NCBI GenBank assembly: GCA_963841065.1
Contig: CAWJBI010000029.1
Location: 1-64,000 of the forward strand
Direction of reading: 5' to 3'
DNA from: M0108 sp963841065
GTDB taxonomy: Bacteria; Pseudomonadota; Gammaproteobacteria; Chromatiales; Chromatiaceae
DNA: 64,000 bases
This document shows, piece after piece, positions 8,516 to 16,877 of the stretch (position 1 is the first letter of the stretch; every line of letters starts with the position of its first letter). The notes under the pieces were generated by a model. It was not told the DNA's origin. It searched no databases and saw nothing but the letters and a program-made list of their open reading frames with translations. The translations under genes were made by a program, and so were the position numbers.

Positions 8516-9691
8516 TCAGCGCATCTGATCCTTGACGAGAGCCAGGATGTTCTGGGCCGTGGGCGAATTGTCGCGATTGCCTGCCTTGTCGAGGACCTGG
8601 ACCCGCGTCTCCTTGCCGTTAGCGGTGAGGCGGACCTGATACTGGGTCACGGTGTCCACCTTGTCATCCCGCCAAAAGGCCATCTTGGAGAAGAAGCCCT
8701 TCTTATGCCCTTCCTTGGAGGAGTCGTCGTAACGGACGTAATAAACGCCCTGGCTCATGTCCCGGTCCTCGACGGCGAAACCACTGCGATCCAGGGCGAC
8801 GCCAACCAGGCGCCAGGCGTTACGTAACTCGTCATCGATGACCAGAACGTTTCCGCCCTCCTCCAGGCGCGAGCGCGCGGTGGTGACGGAACCGGAAGAG
8901 GTGGCACTGCTAACGGCGCCCCCCTCGCTCACGATCCGCTTGGCCCGCTCGCTGGTGACACCGAGATACATCATGATGGATCGCAACATGGCGGCCTCTT
9001 TGTCCGGATCCGAGGGGGTCGCCTCCCACATGGTGTTGGAGTCCTCGGCGACCGTGTTGCGCATCAACCGCTCCTCCATGCCGCGATGGGTCAGGAAGAT
9101 ATCCGTGGTGCCTGGCTTGGGACCAGGCTCGAGACGCAACCGGTACTGATCGCGGGTACCGGTGGAGTGAACGCTGTCCAGTACCTTGCGCATCATGTTG
9201 GTGATGGCATTGCTCTTGATCTCGGCGCGATTCTCGATCCAGTCGGTGACCATGACGCCCGTGGTCGGGTTCTTCTCCGCCAGCAGAATGCCCCGCTCCC
9301 GCCAGAAACTCTCCAGACGCGGCCACAGGGCCTGGGGCTTGGCGTTGATCTCGATCCAGCGCCGGTCACCCTCGCGGTGGTAGGTCACGTCCTTGACATC
9401 GGGCAGCACATCGCCCGTCTTGGCGATCTCGCCCTTCTGCTTGCGTTCGCCAACGTACTCGGAATAGGTGGCGGAGCCCCCCGCATCTGGCACGTCCATG
9501 GCGTCATCAAACTTGCCGGAGACCAGGTCCGGCGGCAGCTCCAGGTTTTCTCCCGCCTCGCGCTGCTGCTTGTACGCCAGGGTGTGATCCGGTAGATACT
9601 CATCCACGCTAAAACTGCTACAGGCCGTGATGAACGGCAGGATCGGCAGGAAGGCGGCGAGGGCTTTGCGTATGGGCATGGACATGGGCAT
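8516..9691 (-). CDS. bamC: outer membrane protein assembly factor BamC (lipoprotein)
   Basis: BamC is the lipoprotein partner of BamD in the BAM complex that inserts beta-barrel proteins in the outer membrane. The 391-residue precursor has a hydrophobic signal and lipobox FITACSS, followed by the conserved VDEYLPDHTLAYKQQREAGENLELPPDL stretch. Two helix-grip domains follow (RWIEINAKPQALWPRLESFW... and NAWRLVGVALDRSGFAVEDRD...). It follows dapA in the same direction, the arrangement also known in E. coli (dapA-bamC). Several Met codons cluster at the start (9691, 9685, 9679), and no strong ribosome site decides between them. Confidence 0.92.
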   Translation of the reverse strand: MPMSMPIRKALAAFLPILPFITACSSFSVDEYLPDHTLAYKQQREAGENLELPPDLVSGKFDDAMDVPDAGGSATYSEYVGERKQKGEIAKTGDVLPDVKDVTYHREGDRRWIEINAKPQALWPRLESFWRERGILLAEKNPTTGVMVTDWIENRAEIKSNAITNMMRKVLDSVHSTGTRDQYRLRLEPGPKPGTTDIFLTHRGMEERLMRNTVAEDSNTMWEATPSDPDKEAAMLRSIMMYLGVTSERAKRIVSEGGAVSSATSSGSVTTARSRLEEGGNVLVIDDELRNAWRLVGVALDRSGFAVEDRDMSQGVYYVRYDDSSKEGHKKGFFSKMAFWRDDKVDTVTQYQVRLTANGKETRVQVLDKAGNRDNSPTAQNILALVKDQMR

Positions 9692-9745
9692 GAAGGGGGC
9701 TGCTTAGGTTTGCTGAATGAGGGGCACCGCGTCCTGGGGGGCGAA

Positions 9746-10621
9746 TCAGTCGATGCCGGCCTGGCGCATGGCGGTGCGCACCTCGGGTCGCGCCGCTTCG
9801 GACAGCCAGGTCAGGGGCAGACGAATACCGGTGGGGCTCAGGCCCATCTCCGCCACGGCCCACTTGACCGGGATCGGATTAGACTCCACGAACAACTTGT
9901 GGTGCAGACCATCCAGTCGGGCATTGATGGCCCGCGCCTCGTCCGCGTCCCCGGCCAAGGCCGCCGCGCACATAGCATGCATCAGGCGCGGCGCCACGTT
10001 GGCGGTCACCGAAATGACGCCATTGCCGCCCTGGAGCATGAAGTCGCAAGCCGTGGCGTCGTCACCGCTGAAGAGGGCGAAGCCGGGCCGGCACTGGGAC
10101 CGCAATTGCGCCACCCGGCTCAGATCGCCGGTCGCCTCCTTGATGCCGATGATGTTGGGTATCAAGGACAGGCGCGCCGCCGTCGCCGGTTGCATGTCGC
10201 AGGCGGTGCGGCCCGGCACGTTATAGAGGATCTGCGGGATAGCCACGGCCTCGGCCACGGCCTTATGGTGCAGATACAGGCCTTCCTGGGTCGGTTTGTT
10301 GTAGTAGGGCGTCACCAGCAGGGCGGCATCGGCACCGGCCTCCTGGGCACAGCGGGTCAGGCGGATGGCCTCGGTGGTTGAGTTGGCGCCGGTCCCGGCG
10401 ATGACGGGGACGCGCCCGGCGACATATTCCACCACCTGACGAATCACGCGGCAGTGCTCTTCTTCATCCAGGGTGGCCGACTCGCCCGTGGTGCCAACGG
10501 CGACGATGGCATCGGTACCTTCCTCGATGTGAAAGTCCACCAGGCGCCGCAAGGCCAGGTCGTCAAGGCGGCCATCCGCGTGCATGGGGGTGATGAGGGC
10601 AACGATACTACCGCGAAACAT
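9746..10621 (-). CDS. dapA: 4-hydroxy-tetrahydrodipicolinate synthase
   Basis: DapA condenses pyruvate and aspartate semialdehyde in the lysine/diaminopimelate pathway. The ATG at 10621 gives MFRGSIVALITPM and places the Schiff-base lysine at Lys161 (IIGIKEATGD) and the catalytic tyrosine at Tyr133 (ILYNVPGRTACD). An upstream in-frame GTG at 10627 is less likely; GGAG sits about 9 nt before the chosen ATG. GTTGESATL near residue 45 forms the pyruvate site. It is the first gene of a leftward run with bamC, the MBL hydrolase and cysM, and is divergent from gcvR. Confidence 0.95.
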   Translation of the reverse strand: MFRGSIVALITPMHADGRLDDLALRRLVDFHIEEGTDAIVAVGTTGESATLDEEEHCRVIRQVVEYVAGRVPVIAGTGANSTTEAIRLTRCAQEAGADAALLVTPYYNKPTQEGLYLHHKAVAEAVAIPQILYNVPGRTACDMQPATAARLSLIPNIIGIKEATGDLSRVAQLRSQCRPGFALFSGDDATACDFMLQGGNGVISVTANVAPRLMHAMCAAALAGDADEARAINARLDGLHHKLFVESNPIPVKWAVAEMGLSPTGIRLPLTWLSEAARPEVRTAMRQAGID

Positions 10622-10839
10622 GGCCACTACTCCAACCGCTGTGGAAAATTAGGGATATTATCCGGGCTATTCCGGCGAAAACAAGCCGCTGATTCGCACC
10701 GCTGGATGCGAGAGCGGCGAAAAGGCGTGTTAAACTCTTTTGACCATAGGCCCCGGGTACTGGCGCAACACCCGATGCGGACCTGTCTCTGGGCGCCCGT
10801 CGGCCCCCCACAAACCTCAAGCCTGCCTGATTAGATACC

Positions 10840-11385
10840 ATGACCGCCCAAACCAAGAAGACCTATCTCGTCATTTCCGCCCTCGGCGAAGACCAGCCTG
10901 GCATCGTCAACCGCCTGTCCAAGGTGCTCCTGGACCAGGGCTGCAATATCGAGGATAGCCGCATGACGGTCCTCGGTGGCGAATTTGCCGTCATGCTCCT
11001 GGTCGAGGGCAAATGGAACACCCTGGCCAAATTGGAAATCGTCCTGCCGGAGTTGGAGCGCCAGTTGGGCATGACCATCATCTTCAAACGCACCAGCGAG
11101 CGTGCCACCGGCAAGAACCTGCTGCCTTACGGTGTGGACGTGGTCGCCATGGATCACCCCGGCATCGTCAACAATCTGGCGGAGTTCTTCGCCGAGCGCA
11201 ACATTAATATAGAGGACATGTCCACCTCTTCCTATGCCGCGGCCCACACGGGGACGCCCATGTTCTCGGTGCGCATGACCGTGGGGGTCCCCGCCGACAT
11301 CCACATCGCCGGGCTGCGGGAGGAGTTCATGGACTATTGCGACGACCTCAACCTGGACGCGGTGCTGGAGCCGCTGAAAGGCTGA
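10840..11385 (+). CDS. gcvR: GcvR-type glycine cleavage system regulator (two ACT domains)
   Basis: The 181-residue protein consists of two ACT domains. The first starts YLVISALGEDQPGIVNRLSKVLLDQGCNIEDSRMTVLGGEFAVMLLV, and the second near residue 95 has VVAMDHPGIVNNLAEFFAERNINIEDMSTSSY. GcvR in enterobacteria binds GcvA and glycine to repress glycine cleavage genes. No gcvA is seen nearby, so the role here is inferred from family only. It heads gcvR-bcp-phoH; bcp begins 25 bp downstream. The region upstream to dapA (about 210 bp) must hold both divergent promoters. Confidence 0.85.
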   Translation: MTAQTKKTYLVISALGEDQPGIVNRLSKVLLDQGCNIEDSRMTVLGGEFAVMLLVEGKWNTLAKLEIVLPELERQLGMTIIFKRTSERATGKNLLPYGVDVVAMDHPGIVNNLAEFFAERNINIEDMSTSSYAAAHTGTPMFSVRMTVGVPADIHIAGLREEFMDYCDDLNLDAVLEPLKG

Positions 11386-11409
11386 TAGCCCCATCGGAGG
11401 TTTCAACCC

Positions 11410-11886
11410 GTGACCCCAACCCTTGGCCAGCCCATTGACGACCTGGAATTCAGCCTGACCGGCAACCGGCGGGCCCACCTCTCGGACTTCCGCGGCCACC
11501 ACCTGGTGCTCTATTTCTACCCCAAGGCCAGCACCCCGGGCTGTACCCAGGAGGGGCAGGACTTCCGCGACGCCTTCGCCGACTTTACCGGCCTCGACAC
11601 CCTCATTCTCGGCGCCTCCCGCGACGGGCTCAAGGCCCAGGAGAATTTCAAGGCCAAGCAGGGCTTCCCCTTTGACCTGGTCGCCGACACGGACGAGGCC
11701 CTGTGCCGCCTCTTCGACGTCATCAAGCTGAAAAAGCTGTACGGTCGCGAATCCCTGGGGGTCGAGCGCAGCACCTTCCTGATCGATGGCGAGGGCGTCC
11801 TGCGCCGCGAGTGGCGCAACGTCAAGGTCAAGGGCCATGTCGAGGCGGTCCTGGAGGCCATCCGGGAATTAGCGGCTCGCCCCTGA
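11410..11886 (+). CDS. bcp: thiol peroxidase Bcp (PrxQ-type peroxiredoxin)
   Basis: This 158-residue peroxiredoxin reduces hydrogen and alkyl peroxides in the cytoplasm. The peroxidatic cysteine lies in YPKASTPGCTQEGQDF (Cys45). The family's usual resolving cysteine five residues later is a glutamine-glycine stretch here, so the enzyme looks 1-Cys or uses Cys98 or an external thiol. Translation starts at GTG 11410 with GGAGG 9 nt upstream. The C-terminal RSTFLIDGEGVLRREWRNVKVKGHV is standard. It lies between gcvR and phoH in one likely transcript; bcp next to gcvR is also seen in E. coli. Confidence 0.93.
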   Translation: MTPTLGQPIDDLEFSLTGNRRAHLSDFRGHHLVLYFYPKASTPGCTQEGQDFRDAFADFTGLDTLILGASRDGLKAQENFKAKQGFPFDLVADTDEALCRLFDVIKLKKLYGRESLGVERSTFLIDGEGVLRREWRNVKVKGHVEAVLEAIRELAARP

Positions 11887-11927
11887 TCCAGCCCTTTTGC
11901 TCACAACCCCAAGCCCCTGAAGCCACC

Positions 11928-13364
11928 ATGATCAAGCGCGACCCAGCCAAGCCCCGCCTCTTCGTCCTGGATACCAATGTGCTGATGCACGATCCCACGG
12001 CCCTCTACCGTTTCCAGGAGCATGACATCTACCTGCCCATGGTGGTCCTGGAAGAACTGGATCGGGGTAAAAAGGGCATGTCCGAGGTGGCTCGCAACGT
12101 GCGCCAGGTCAGCCGCTTCCTCGACGGCCTGATGCGCGATGCCGACAAGGCCGAGATTGACGCCGGCCTGCCCATCCACCCGCTGCGCGAAAACATGGGT
12201 GGTCATGTACTGCCCGCTACCGGCCGCCTCTTCTTCCAGACCGAGCAACTCGAGATCGGCACCACCCTGGGCGGAGCCTTGCCCGGGAACAATCCCGATA
12301 ATGCCATCCTCGGCGTCGTCCAGGCCCTGCAACGGCGGCACCCCGACACCACCGTCATCCTGGTCTCCAAGGACATCAACCTGCGCATCAAGGCGGCGGT
12401 GCTCGGCATCCCGGCGGAGGACTACGCTAACGACCAGGTCCTGGAGGATGCGGACCTCCTCTACACTGGCGTCCTCGCCCTGACGCCGGGGTTCTGGGAT
12501 GCCCACGCCAAGGAACTCGACTCCTGGCGTGAGGCGGGCCGCGCCTTCTACCGGGTCCATGGCCCTGACGTGACCACCTGGTTCCCCAGCCAGTGCCTGT
12601 ACCTGGAGGGCGAGGAGGGCATCGAGGCCATGGTCCGCGAGAAACCCACCCTGGACGAGGCTATCATCGAGGTCGTCCAGGACTACCGGACCCAACGCCA
12701 CAATGTCTGGGGCATCACGGCTCGCAACCGGGAGCAGAATTTTGCCCTCAATATGTTGCTGGACCCGGATCTGGACTTCGTCACCCTCCTGGGCACCGCT
12801 GGCACCGGCAAGACCCTGCTCGCCCTGGCCGCCGGTCTGGCCCAGGTCCTGGACAAGCCCATCTACAAGGAAATCATCGTCACGCGGGTCACGATCCCGG
12901 TGGGCGAGGACATCGGTTTTCTGCCCGGCACGGAGGAGGAAAAGATGACCCCCTGGATGGGGGCCCTCATGGACAACCTGGAGGTCCTCTCCCAAGGCGC
13001 CAAGGGCGGCGAAACGGGGGATTGGGGCCGCGCCGTCACCAACGACCTGGTACGCAACCGCATCCGCATCCAGTCCCTGAACTTCATGCGCGGCCGCACC
13101 TTCCTTAACAAATACATCATCCTGGATGAGGCCCAGAATCTGACCGCCAAGCAGATGAAGACCCTCATCACCCGCGCGGGTCCGGGCACCAAGATCGTCT
13201 GCCTGGGCAACATCGCCCAGATCGACACCCCCTACCTCACCGAGACCACCTCGGGCCTCACCTACGTGGTCGACCGCTTCAAGCCCTGGCCCCATGGGGG
13301 CCATATCACCCTCATCCGCGGTGAACGCTCCCGACTAGCGGACTTTGCCTCGGAAGAACTGTAA
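11928..13364 (+). CDS. PhoH family protein with N-terminal PIN domain
   Basis: The 478-residue product joins a PIN nuclease-like domain (residues 1-140: LFVLDTNVLMHDP, then VVLEELDRGKKG, and an acidic VSKDINLRIKA) to a PhoH-type ATPase. The ATPase has Walker A GTAGTGKT at 289-296 and Walker B YIILDEAQN, with CLGNIAQID as sensor. PIN-PhoH proteins are thought to couple RNA unwinding and cleavage. ATG 11928 is chosen because the PIN domain begins immediately after it. The gene ends the gcvR-bcp-phoH run, 41 bp after bcp. Confidence 0.92.
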   Translation: MIKRDPAKPRLFVLDTNVLMHDPTALYRFQEHDIYLPMVVLEELDRGKKGMSEVARNVRQVSRFLDGLMRDADKAEIDAGLPIHPLRENMGGHVLPATGRLFFQTEQLEIGTTLGGALPGNNPDNAILGVVQALQRRHPDTTVILVSKDINLRIKAAVLGIPAEDYANDQVLEDADLLYTGVLALTPGFWDAHAKELDSWREAGRAFYRVHGPDVTTWFPSQCLYLEGEEGIEAMVREKPTLDEAIIEVVQDYRTQRHNVWGITARNREQNFALNMLLDPDLDFVTLLGTAGTGKTLLALAAGLAQVLDKPIYKEIIVTRVTIPVGEDIGFLPGTEEEKMTPWMGALMDNLEVLSQGAKGGETGDWGRAVTNDLVRNRIRIQSLNFMRGRTFLNKYIILDEAQNLTAKQMKTLITRAGPGTKIVCLGNIAQIDTPYLTETTSGLTYVVDRFKPWPHGGHITLIRGERSRLADFASEEL

Positions 13365-13439
13365 CGGCTCCTGGACCACCAGGTCATTGGCCCGAGCGGG
13401 CGATCATGCGGGAGCAGGTCCCGGCCTTCATGGCTCCAA

Positions 13440-13456
13440 TGGACCGCGGAGGTCCA
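13440..13456. terminator. possible weak hairpin after phoH
   Basis: TGGACC and GGTCCA form a 6-bp stem around GCGGA about 75 bp after the phoH stop and before the convergent VOC gene. There is no following T-run, so terminator function is only a guess. Confidence 0.25.
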
Positions 13457-13483
13457 ACCGCGAGATCGCGCTTGAGCGACGCG

Positions 13484-13876
13484 CTATCCGTCTGAATAGT
13501 TGGACACTTCGATCAGATTCCCGTCTGGATCACGGAAATACACCGAGGTGATGGGCCCCATGGCGCCAGTACGCGCCACAGGACCCTCCAGAACCTCAAC
13601 CTTGTTGGCTCGGAGATGCTCCAGCACCTGCTTTACAGGCACGGCAGTGACAAAGCAGAGATCAGCGGACCCTGGTGTAGGCTGATTAGCTTTCGGCTCA
13701 AATTCCCTTCCGTATTGATGTAGATTGATCTTCTGCTCACCGAATGACAGGGCCTTTCTTCCAGCGCCAAACGTCATGACGCTCATGCCAAGCACCTGTG
13801 CATAAAAGGCGCAAGTTGCGTCGATGTCTCTGACCGTCAACACAAGGTGATCGATCCATTCTATCTTCATGCGCAT
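13484..13876 (-). CDS. VOC family (glyoxalase/dioxygenase-fold) protein
   Basis: This 130-residue protein has the vicinal-oxygen-chelate fold. IEWIDHLVLTVRDIDATCAFYAQVLGM supplies the first metal-ligand histidine, INLHQYGREFEPKA the middle, and SVYFRDPDGNLIEVSNY the C-terminal glutamate. The closest style is the VOC virulence-like/fosfomycin-resistance-like subgroup, but the substrate cannot be set. Its base composition is visibly less GC-rich than neighbouring genes (AT-rich third positions), hinting at acquisition by transfer. It is transcribed toward phoH and not obviously co-transcribed with fbp, 75 bp upstream. Confidence 0.85.
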   Translation of the reverse strand: MRMKIEWIDHLVLTVRDIDATCAFYAQVLGMSVMTFGAGRKALSFGEQKINLHQYGREFEPKANQPTPGSADLCFVTAVPVKQVLEHLRANKVEVLEGPVARTGAMGPITSVYFRDPDGNLIEVSNYSDG

Positions 13877-13951
13877 GTCTCGCTCCCCAGGGAACAGGGG
13901 CTGGCTCAGCGACGAGCCCCGCCGAGCGACCCATCAGCCCCCCAGAACCTT

Positions 13952-14965
13952 TCAGCCCTGCAGATGGTAGCCCTGGATGCGCGCTACCTCGGACCGGGAG
14001 CCCAGGATCACGGGCACACGCTGATGCAGACCCTCTGGCTGGAGGTCGAGGATACGCTCGGGGCCCGTGATCGACAGGCCACCGGCCTGCTCGACGATCA
14101 GGGACATGGGATTGGCCTCGTAGAGCAGACGCAGCTTGCCGCCCTGGCCCTTGGCCGCCATCTTGCTGTCCATGGGGTACATGAAGACGCCGCCCCGGGT
14201 GAGGATGCGATGGACCTCGGCGACCATGGAGGCAATCCAGCGCATGTTAAAGTCCTCGCCGCGGATTCCCTCGCGACCAGCCAGGCACTCATCCACGTAG
14301 CGTCGCACCGGTGACTCCCAGAAGCGCATGTTGGAGACGTTGATGGCGAATTCGCGGGTCTCGGCGGGGATCTGGATGTTGGGATGGGTAAGGATGAACT
14401 CGCCGATGTTCTGGTCCAGGGTGAAACCATTGACGCCATTGCCCGTGGTAAGCACCATCATGGTCGAGGGCCCGTAGATAGCGTAGCCGGCTGCCACCTG
14501 CCGGGTGCCCGGTTGGAGGAAGGCCTGCTTGCTGGGTTGATCGCCCTCGCCGGGACAACGCAAGATGGAGAAGATGGTCCCCACCGAGACATTGACATCG
14601 ATGTTGGAGGAGCCATCCAGGGGATCAAAGGTCAGCAGGTACTTGCCGCGCGGATAGCGCGCCGGGATGGGATAGATATCATCCATCTCTTCCGAGGCCA
14701 TGGCCGCCAGGTGTCCCGCCCATTCGTTGGACTTGATGAAGACCTCATTGGAGAGGATATCCAGCTTTTTCTGGGTCTCGCCCTGAATATTCTCGCTCCC
14801 GGCACTGCCCAGAACCCCAACCAGGGCGCCGTGGTTGACCATGTTCGAGATGACCTTGCAGGCGGTGACGATATCGTTGAGCAGGGAGGTGAAATCCCCC
14901 GTGGCGCCCGCGACGTGACGCTGCTCTTCAATGATGAATTGGGTGATAGTGGTACCGTTGTGCAT
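13952..14965 (-). CDS. fbp: class I fructose-1,6-bisphosphatase
   Basis: The enzyme hydrolyses fructose 1,6-bisphosphate for gluconeogenesis and, in autotrophs, the Calvin cycle. The 337-residue protein has the metal-binding motif FDPLDGSSNIDVN (residues 113-125), the N-terminal GSAGSENIQGETQKKLDILSNEVF, and the C-terminal substrate segment GGKLRLLYEANPMSLIVEQAGG. No regulatory cysteine loop of the plant type was seen. It stands between the VOC gene and a divergent small membrane protein gene. Confidence 0.96.
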   Translation of the reverse strand: MHNGTTITQFIIEEQRHVAGATGDFTSLLNDIVTACKVISNMVNHGALVGVLGSAGSENIQGETQKKLDILSNEVFIKSNEWAGHLAAMASEEMDDIYPIPARYPRGKYLLTFDPLDGSSNIDVNVSVGTIFSILRCPGEGDQPSKQAFLQPGTRQVAAGYAIYGPSTMMVLTTGNGVNGFTLDQNIGEFILTHPNIQIPAETREFAINVSNMRFWESPVRRYVDECLAGREGIRGEDFNMRWIASMVAEVHRILTRGGVFMYPMDSKMAAKGQGGKLRLLYEANPMSLIVEQAGGLSITGPERILDLQPEGLHQRVPVILGSRSEVARIQGYHLQG

Positions 14966-15045
14966 GCACTGCCTCCAGTTGTGGCCAGCCCCAGGGCGGG
15001 GCGCGGGATATATTAGCGAATATTGATATTACGCACACCTCGATT

Positions 15046-15387
15046 ATGGATACCCTGCTCGATTTCCTGACCTTCCGGCAATTCCTGGCGCCCTATGCCC
15101 TGCCGCTCTTCTATTACCTGGGCGCCCTGGGGGTACCCTTCGCCGCCTGGGCCTTACTGGTCTGGCTACGTCGGCGTTATGGCCGCCTGAACCAGGCCAT
15201 CCAGTCCGGTGGCGAGATGGCCCGCCGCTATACGGGGCGCCGGGACCGGATGGCCGTTGCCCTGCTCTTTCTCGCCGCCTTTCTCTTCATGGAACTGCTG
15301 TGGCGCCTCCTTTTCGAGTACCTGATCGCCTTCCTGCAGATGCGCGAGGCCCTGCTGATGCTGCAGGCAAGGGGCCTGGAGACATGA
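15046..15387 (+). CDS. small membrane protein (possibly DUF4282-like)
   Basis: The 113-residue product has two clear hydrophobic helices: one near residues 15-42 (APYALPLFYYLGALGVPFAAWALLVWL) and one near 68-92 (MAVALLFLAAFLFMELLWRLLFEYLIAFL), separated by a basic loop rich in Arg (RRRYGRLNQ...RRYTGRRDR). The layout resembles DUF4282-type proteins, but I do not recognise it with confidence. It lies 71 bp before moaA in the same direction and starts 80 bp from divergent fbp. Confidence 0.6.
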   Translation: MDTLLDFLTFRQFLAPYALPLFYYLGALGVPFAAWALLVWLRRRYGRLNQAIQSGGEMARRYTGRRDRMAVALLFLAAFLFMELLWRLLFEYLIAFLQMREALLMLQARGLET

Positions 15388-15458
15388 CGCCTCGGTGGAT
15401 GACTCGCACCCGGGGAAAGAGGCAAAATAGCCCTAACGTGACACCCAGGGTCAAACCC

Positions 15459-16466
15459 ATGCCAACCGCCGCCCCAACCTCAGGTTCAGACCTGGTCGAC
15501 CCCTTCGGCCGGCGCATCACCTATCTGCGGCTGTCGGTGACGGACCGCTGCGACTTCCGCTGCGTCTATTGCATGGACCCGGATCAACGCTTCGCCCGCC
15601 GCGACCTCACCCTGAGCCCAACTGAACTCCTGGCGGTGACCCGCGCCTTCGTCGGCCTGGGGGTGCGCAAGGTGCGCCTTACGGGCGGCGAACCCCTGGT
15701 GCGTCCGGACCTGATCGAACTCCTGGGCGCCATCCGCGCCCTGCCCGGCCTGGCGGAGCTGGTCCTCACCACCAATGGCTCCCAACTCGCCGCCCGCGCC
15801 CACGCCATCCGCGCCGCCGGGGTGCGGCGCATCAACATCAGCCTCGACACCCTGAACCCCGAGCGCTTCCGCCTGCTGACCCGCAATGGCGACCTGGACC
15901 GGGTGCTGGCGGGCATCGACGCCGCCATCGCCGCCGGCTTTGACCGCATCAAACTCAACACCGTCATCCTCGGCGAGCGCAACGGCGACGAGATCCTCGA
16001 CCTGGTGCGTTTCGCCCTCACCAAGGGCATCAACATCAGCTTCATCGAGGAGATGCCGGTGGGCGAGGTCGCGCATCGCCCCACCACCCGCTATTCCTGC
16101 GAGCAGATCCGCGCCCGGATCGCGCCCCATTTCACCCTGATCCCCACCACCGAGACCACGGGCGGACCCGCCCGCTATTACCGCATTCCCGACAGCCCCA
16201 CCCGCGTCGGCTTTATCTCGCCCCACAGCCACAACTTTTGCGCCGACTGCAATCGGGTCCGGGTCACCAGCGAGGGGCAATTGCTCCTCTGCCTGGGGCG
16301 CGAGGCATCGCTCGACCTGCGCGCCATTCTGCGCGACCACCCGGGCGACGACGCCCGGTTGCGCCAGGCCATCATGGAAGCCCTGCGCATGAAGCCCGAG
16401 GGCCACGGCTTTGCGACCGGCATTCCCGCCGTCATGGGGCGCCAGATGAACCGCATCGGGGGGTAA
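15459..16466 (+). CDS. moaA: GTP 3',8-cyclase MoaA (molybdenum cofactor biosynthesis)
   Basis: MoaA is a radical SAM enzyme catalysing the first step of molybdopterin synthesis together with MoaC. The 335-residue protein has the SAM cluster motif CDFRCVYC at Cys31/35/38, TGGEPLVRPDL, a second iron-sulfur site in CADCNRVRVTSEGQLLLC, and ends in the typical double glycine RIGG. ATG 15459 is chosen because DPFGRRITYLRLSVTDRCDFRC then begins near the N-terminus as in relatives. The only other molybdopterin gene in the window is moaE, 25 kb away. Confidence 0.95.
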   Translation: MPTAAPTSGSDLVDPFGRRITYLRLSVTDRCDFRCVYCMDPDQRFARRDLTLSPTELLAVTRAFVGLGVRKVRLTGGEPLVRPDLIELLGAIRALPGLAELVLTTNGSQLAARAHAIRAAGVRRINISLDTLNPERFRLLTRNGDLDRVLAGIDAAIAAGFDRIKLNTVILGERNGDEILDLVRFALTKGINISFIEEMPVGEVAHRPTTRYSCEQIRARIAPHFTLIPTTETTGGPARYYRIPDSPTRVGFISPHSHNFCADCNRVRVTSEGQLLLCLGREASLDLRAILRDHPGDDARLRQAIMEALRMKPEGHGFATGIPAVMGRQMNRIGG

Positions 16467-16572
16467 TGCCGAACGGCCAAGGGCAGCCCTGGGAAATGCC
16501 CGTTGGCCACCGTGACGCGCCCCAGCCTATAATTGTTCTATCAGTCTTTATCGATATACCGGAGCGCTTTCC

Positions 16573-16833
16573 ATGCCTACCTACGACTATCGCTGCGACA
16601 CCAATGGCCAAGTGGTCGAGGTGAGCCATCGTATGAACGAGACCATCACCCTCTGGGGCGAACTCTGCGCGCGCGCCGGGATCGAGCCCGGGGAGACGCC
16701 CACGGATAGCCCGGTGCATCGCCTGGCCACCGGTGGCAACCTCATCTCCAAGACCAGCATGGGCAGCGGCATGGCGCCGCCTTCTTGTGGCAGCGGGGGC
16801 TGCTGCCCCTCGGGGATGTGCGGCATGATGTAG
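16573..16833 (+). CDS. FmdB-type zinc ribbon protein
   Basis: This 86-residue protein begins MPTYDYRCDTNG, the signature of FmdB-type small zinc ribbons, and ends in a cysteine-rich tail (CGSGGCCPSGMCGMM). The middle (RMNETITLWGELCARAGIEPGETP) is less typical, with single rather than paired CxxC motifs. FmdB proteins were named as putative regulators of formamidase genes, but their real role is unclear. It follows moaA by about 105 bp and is convergent with the DegS-like protease. Confidence 0.75.
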   Translation: MPTYDYRCDTNGQVVEVSHRMNETITLWGELCARAGIEPGETPTDSPVHRLATGGNLISKTSMGSGMAPPSCGSGGCCPSGMCGMM

Positions 16834-16877
16834 GGGCCGCGACTGGGGGGCCCGGCAAGATCCGGTCCCCCTGGTGT

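Noticed and set aside
11901..13304. A 467-codon open frame opposite phoH
   Set aside because: It is a shadow of the intact PIN-PhoH gene, with no recognisable motif and no ribosome site.
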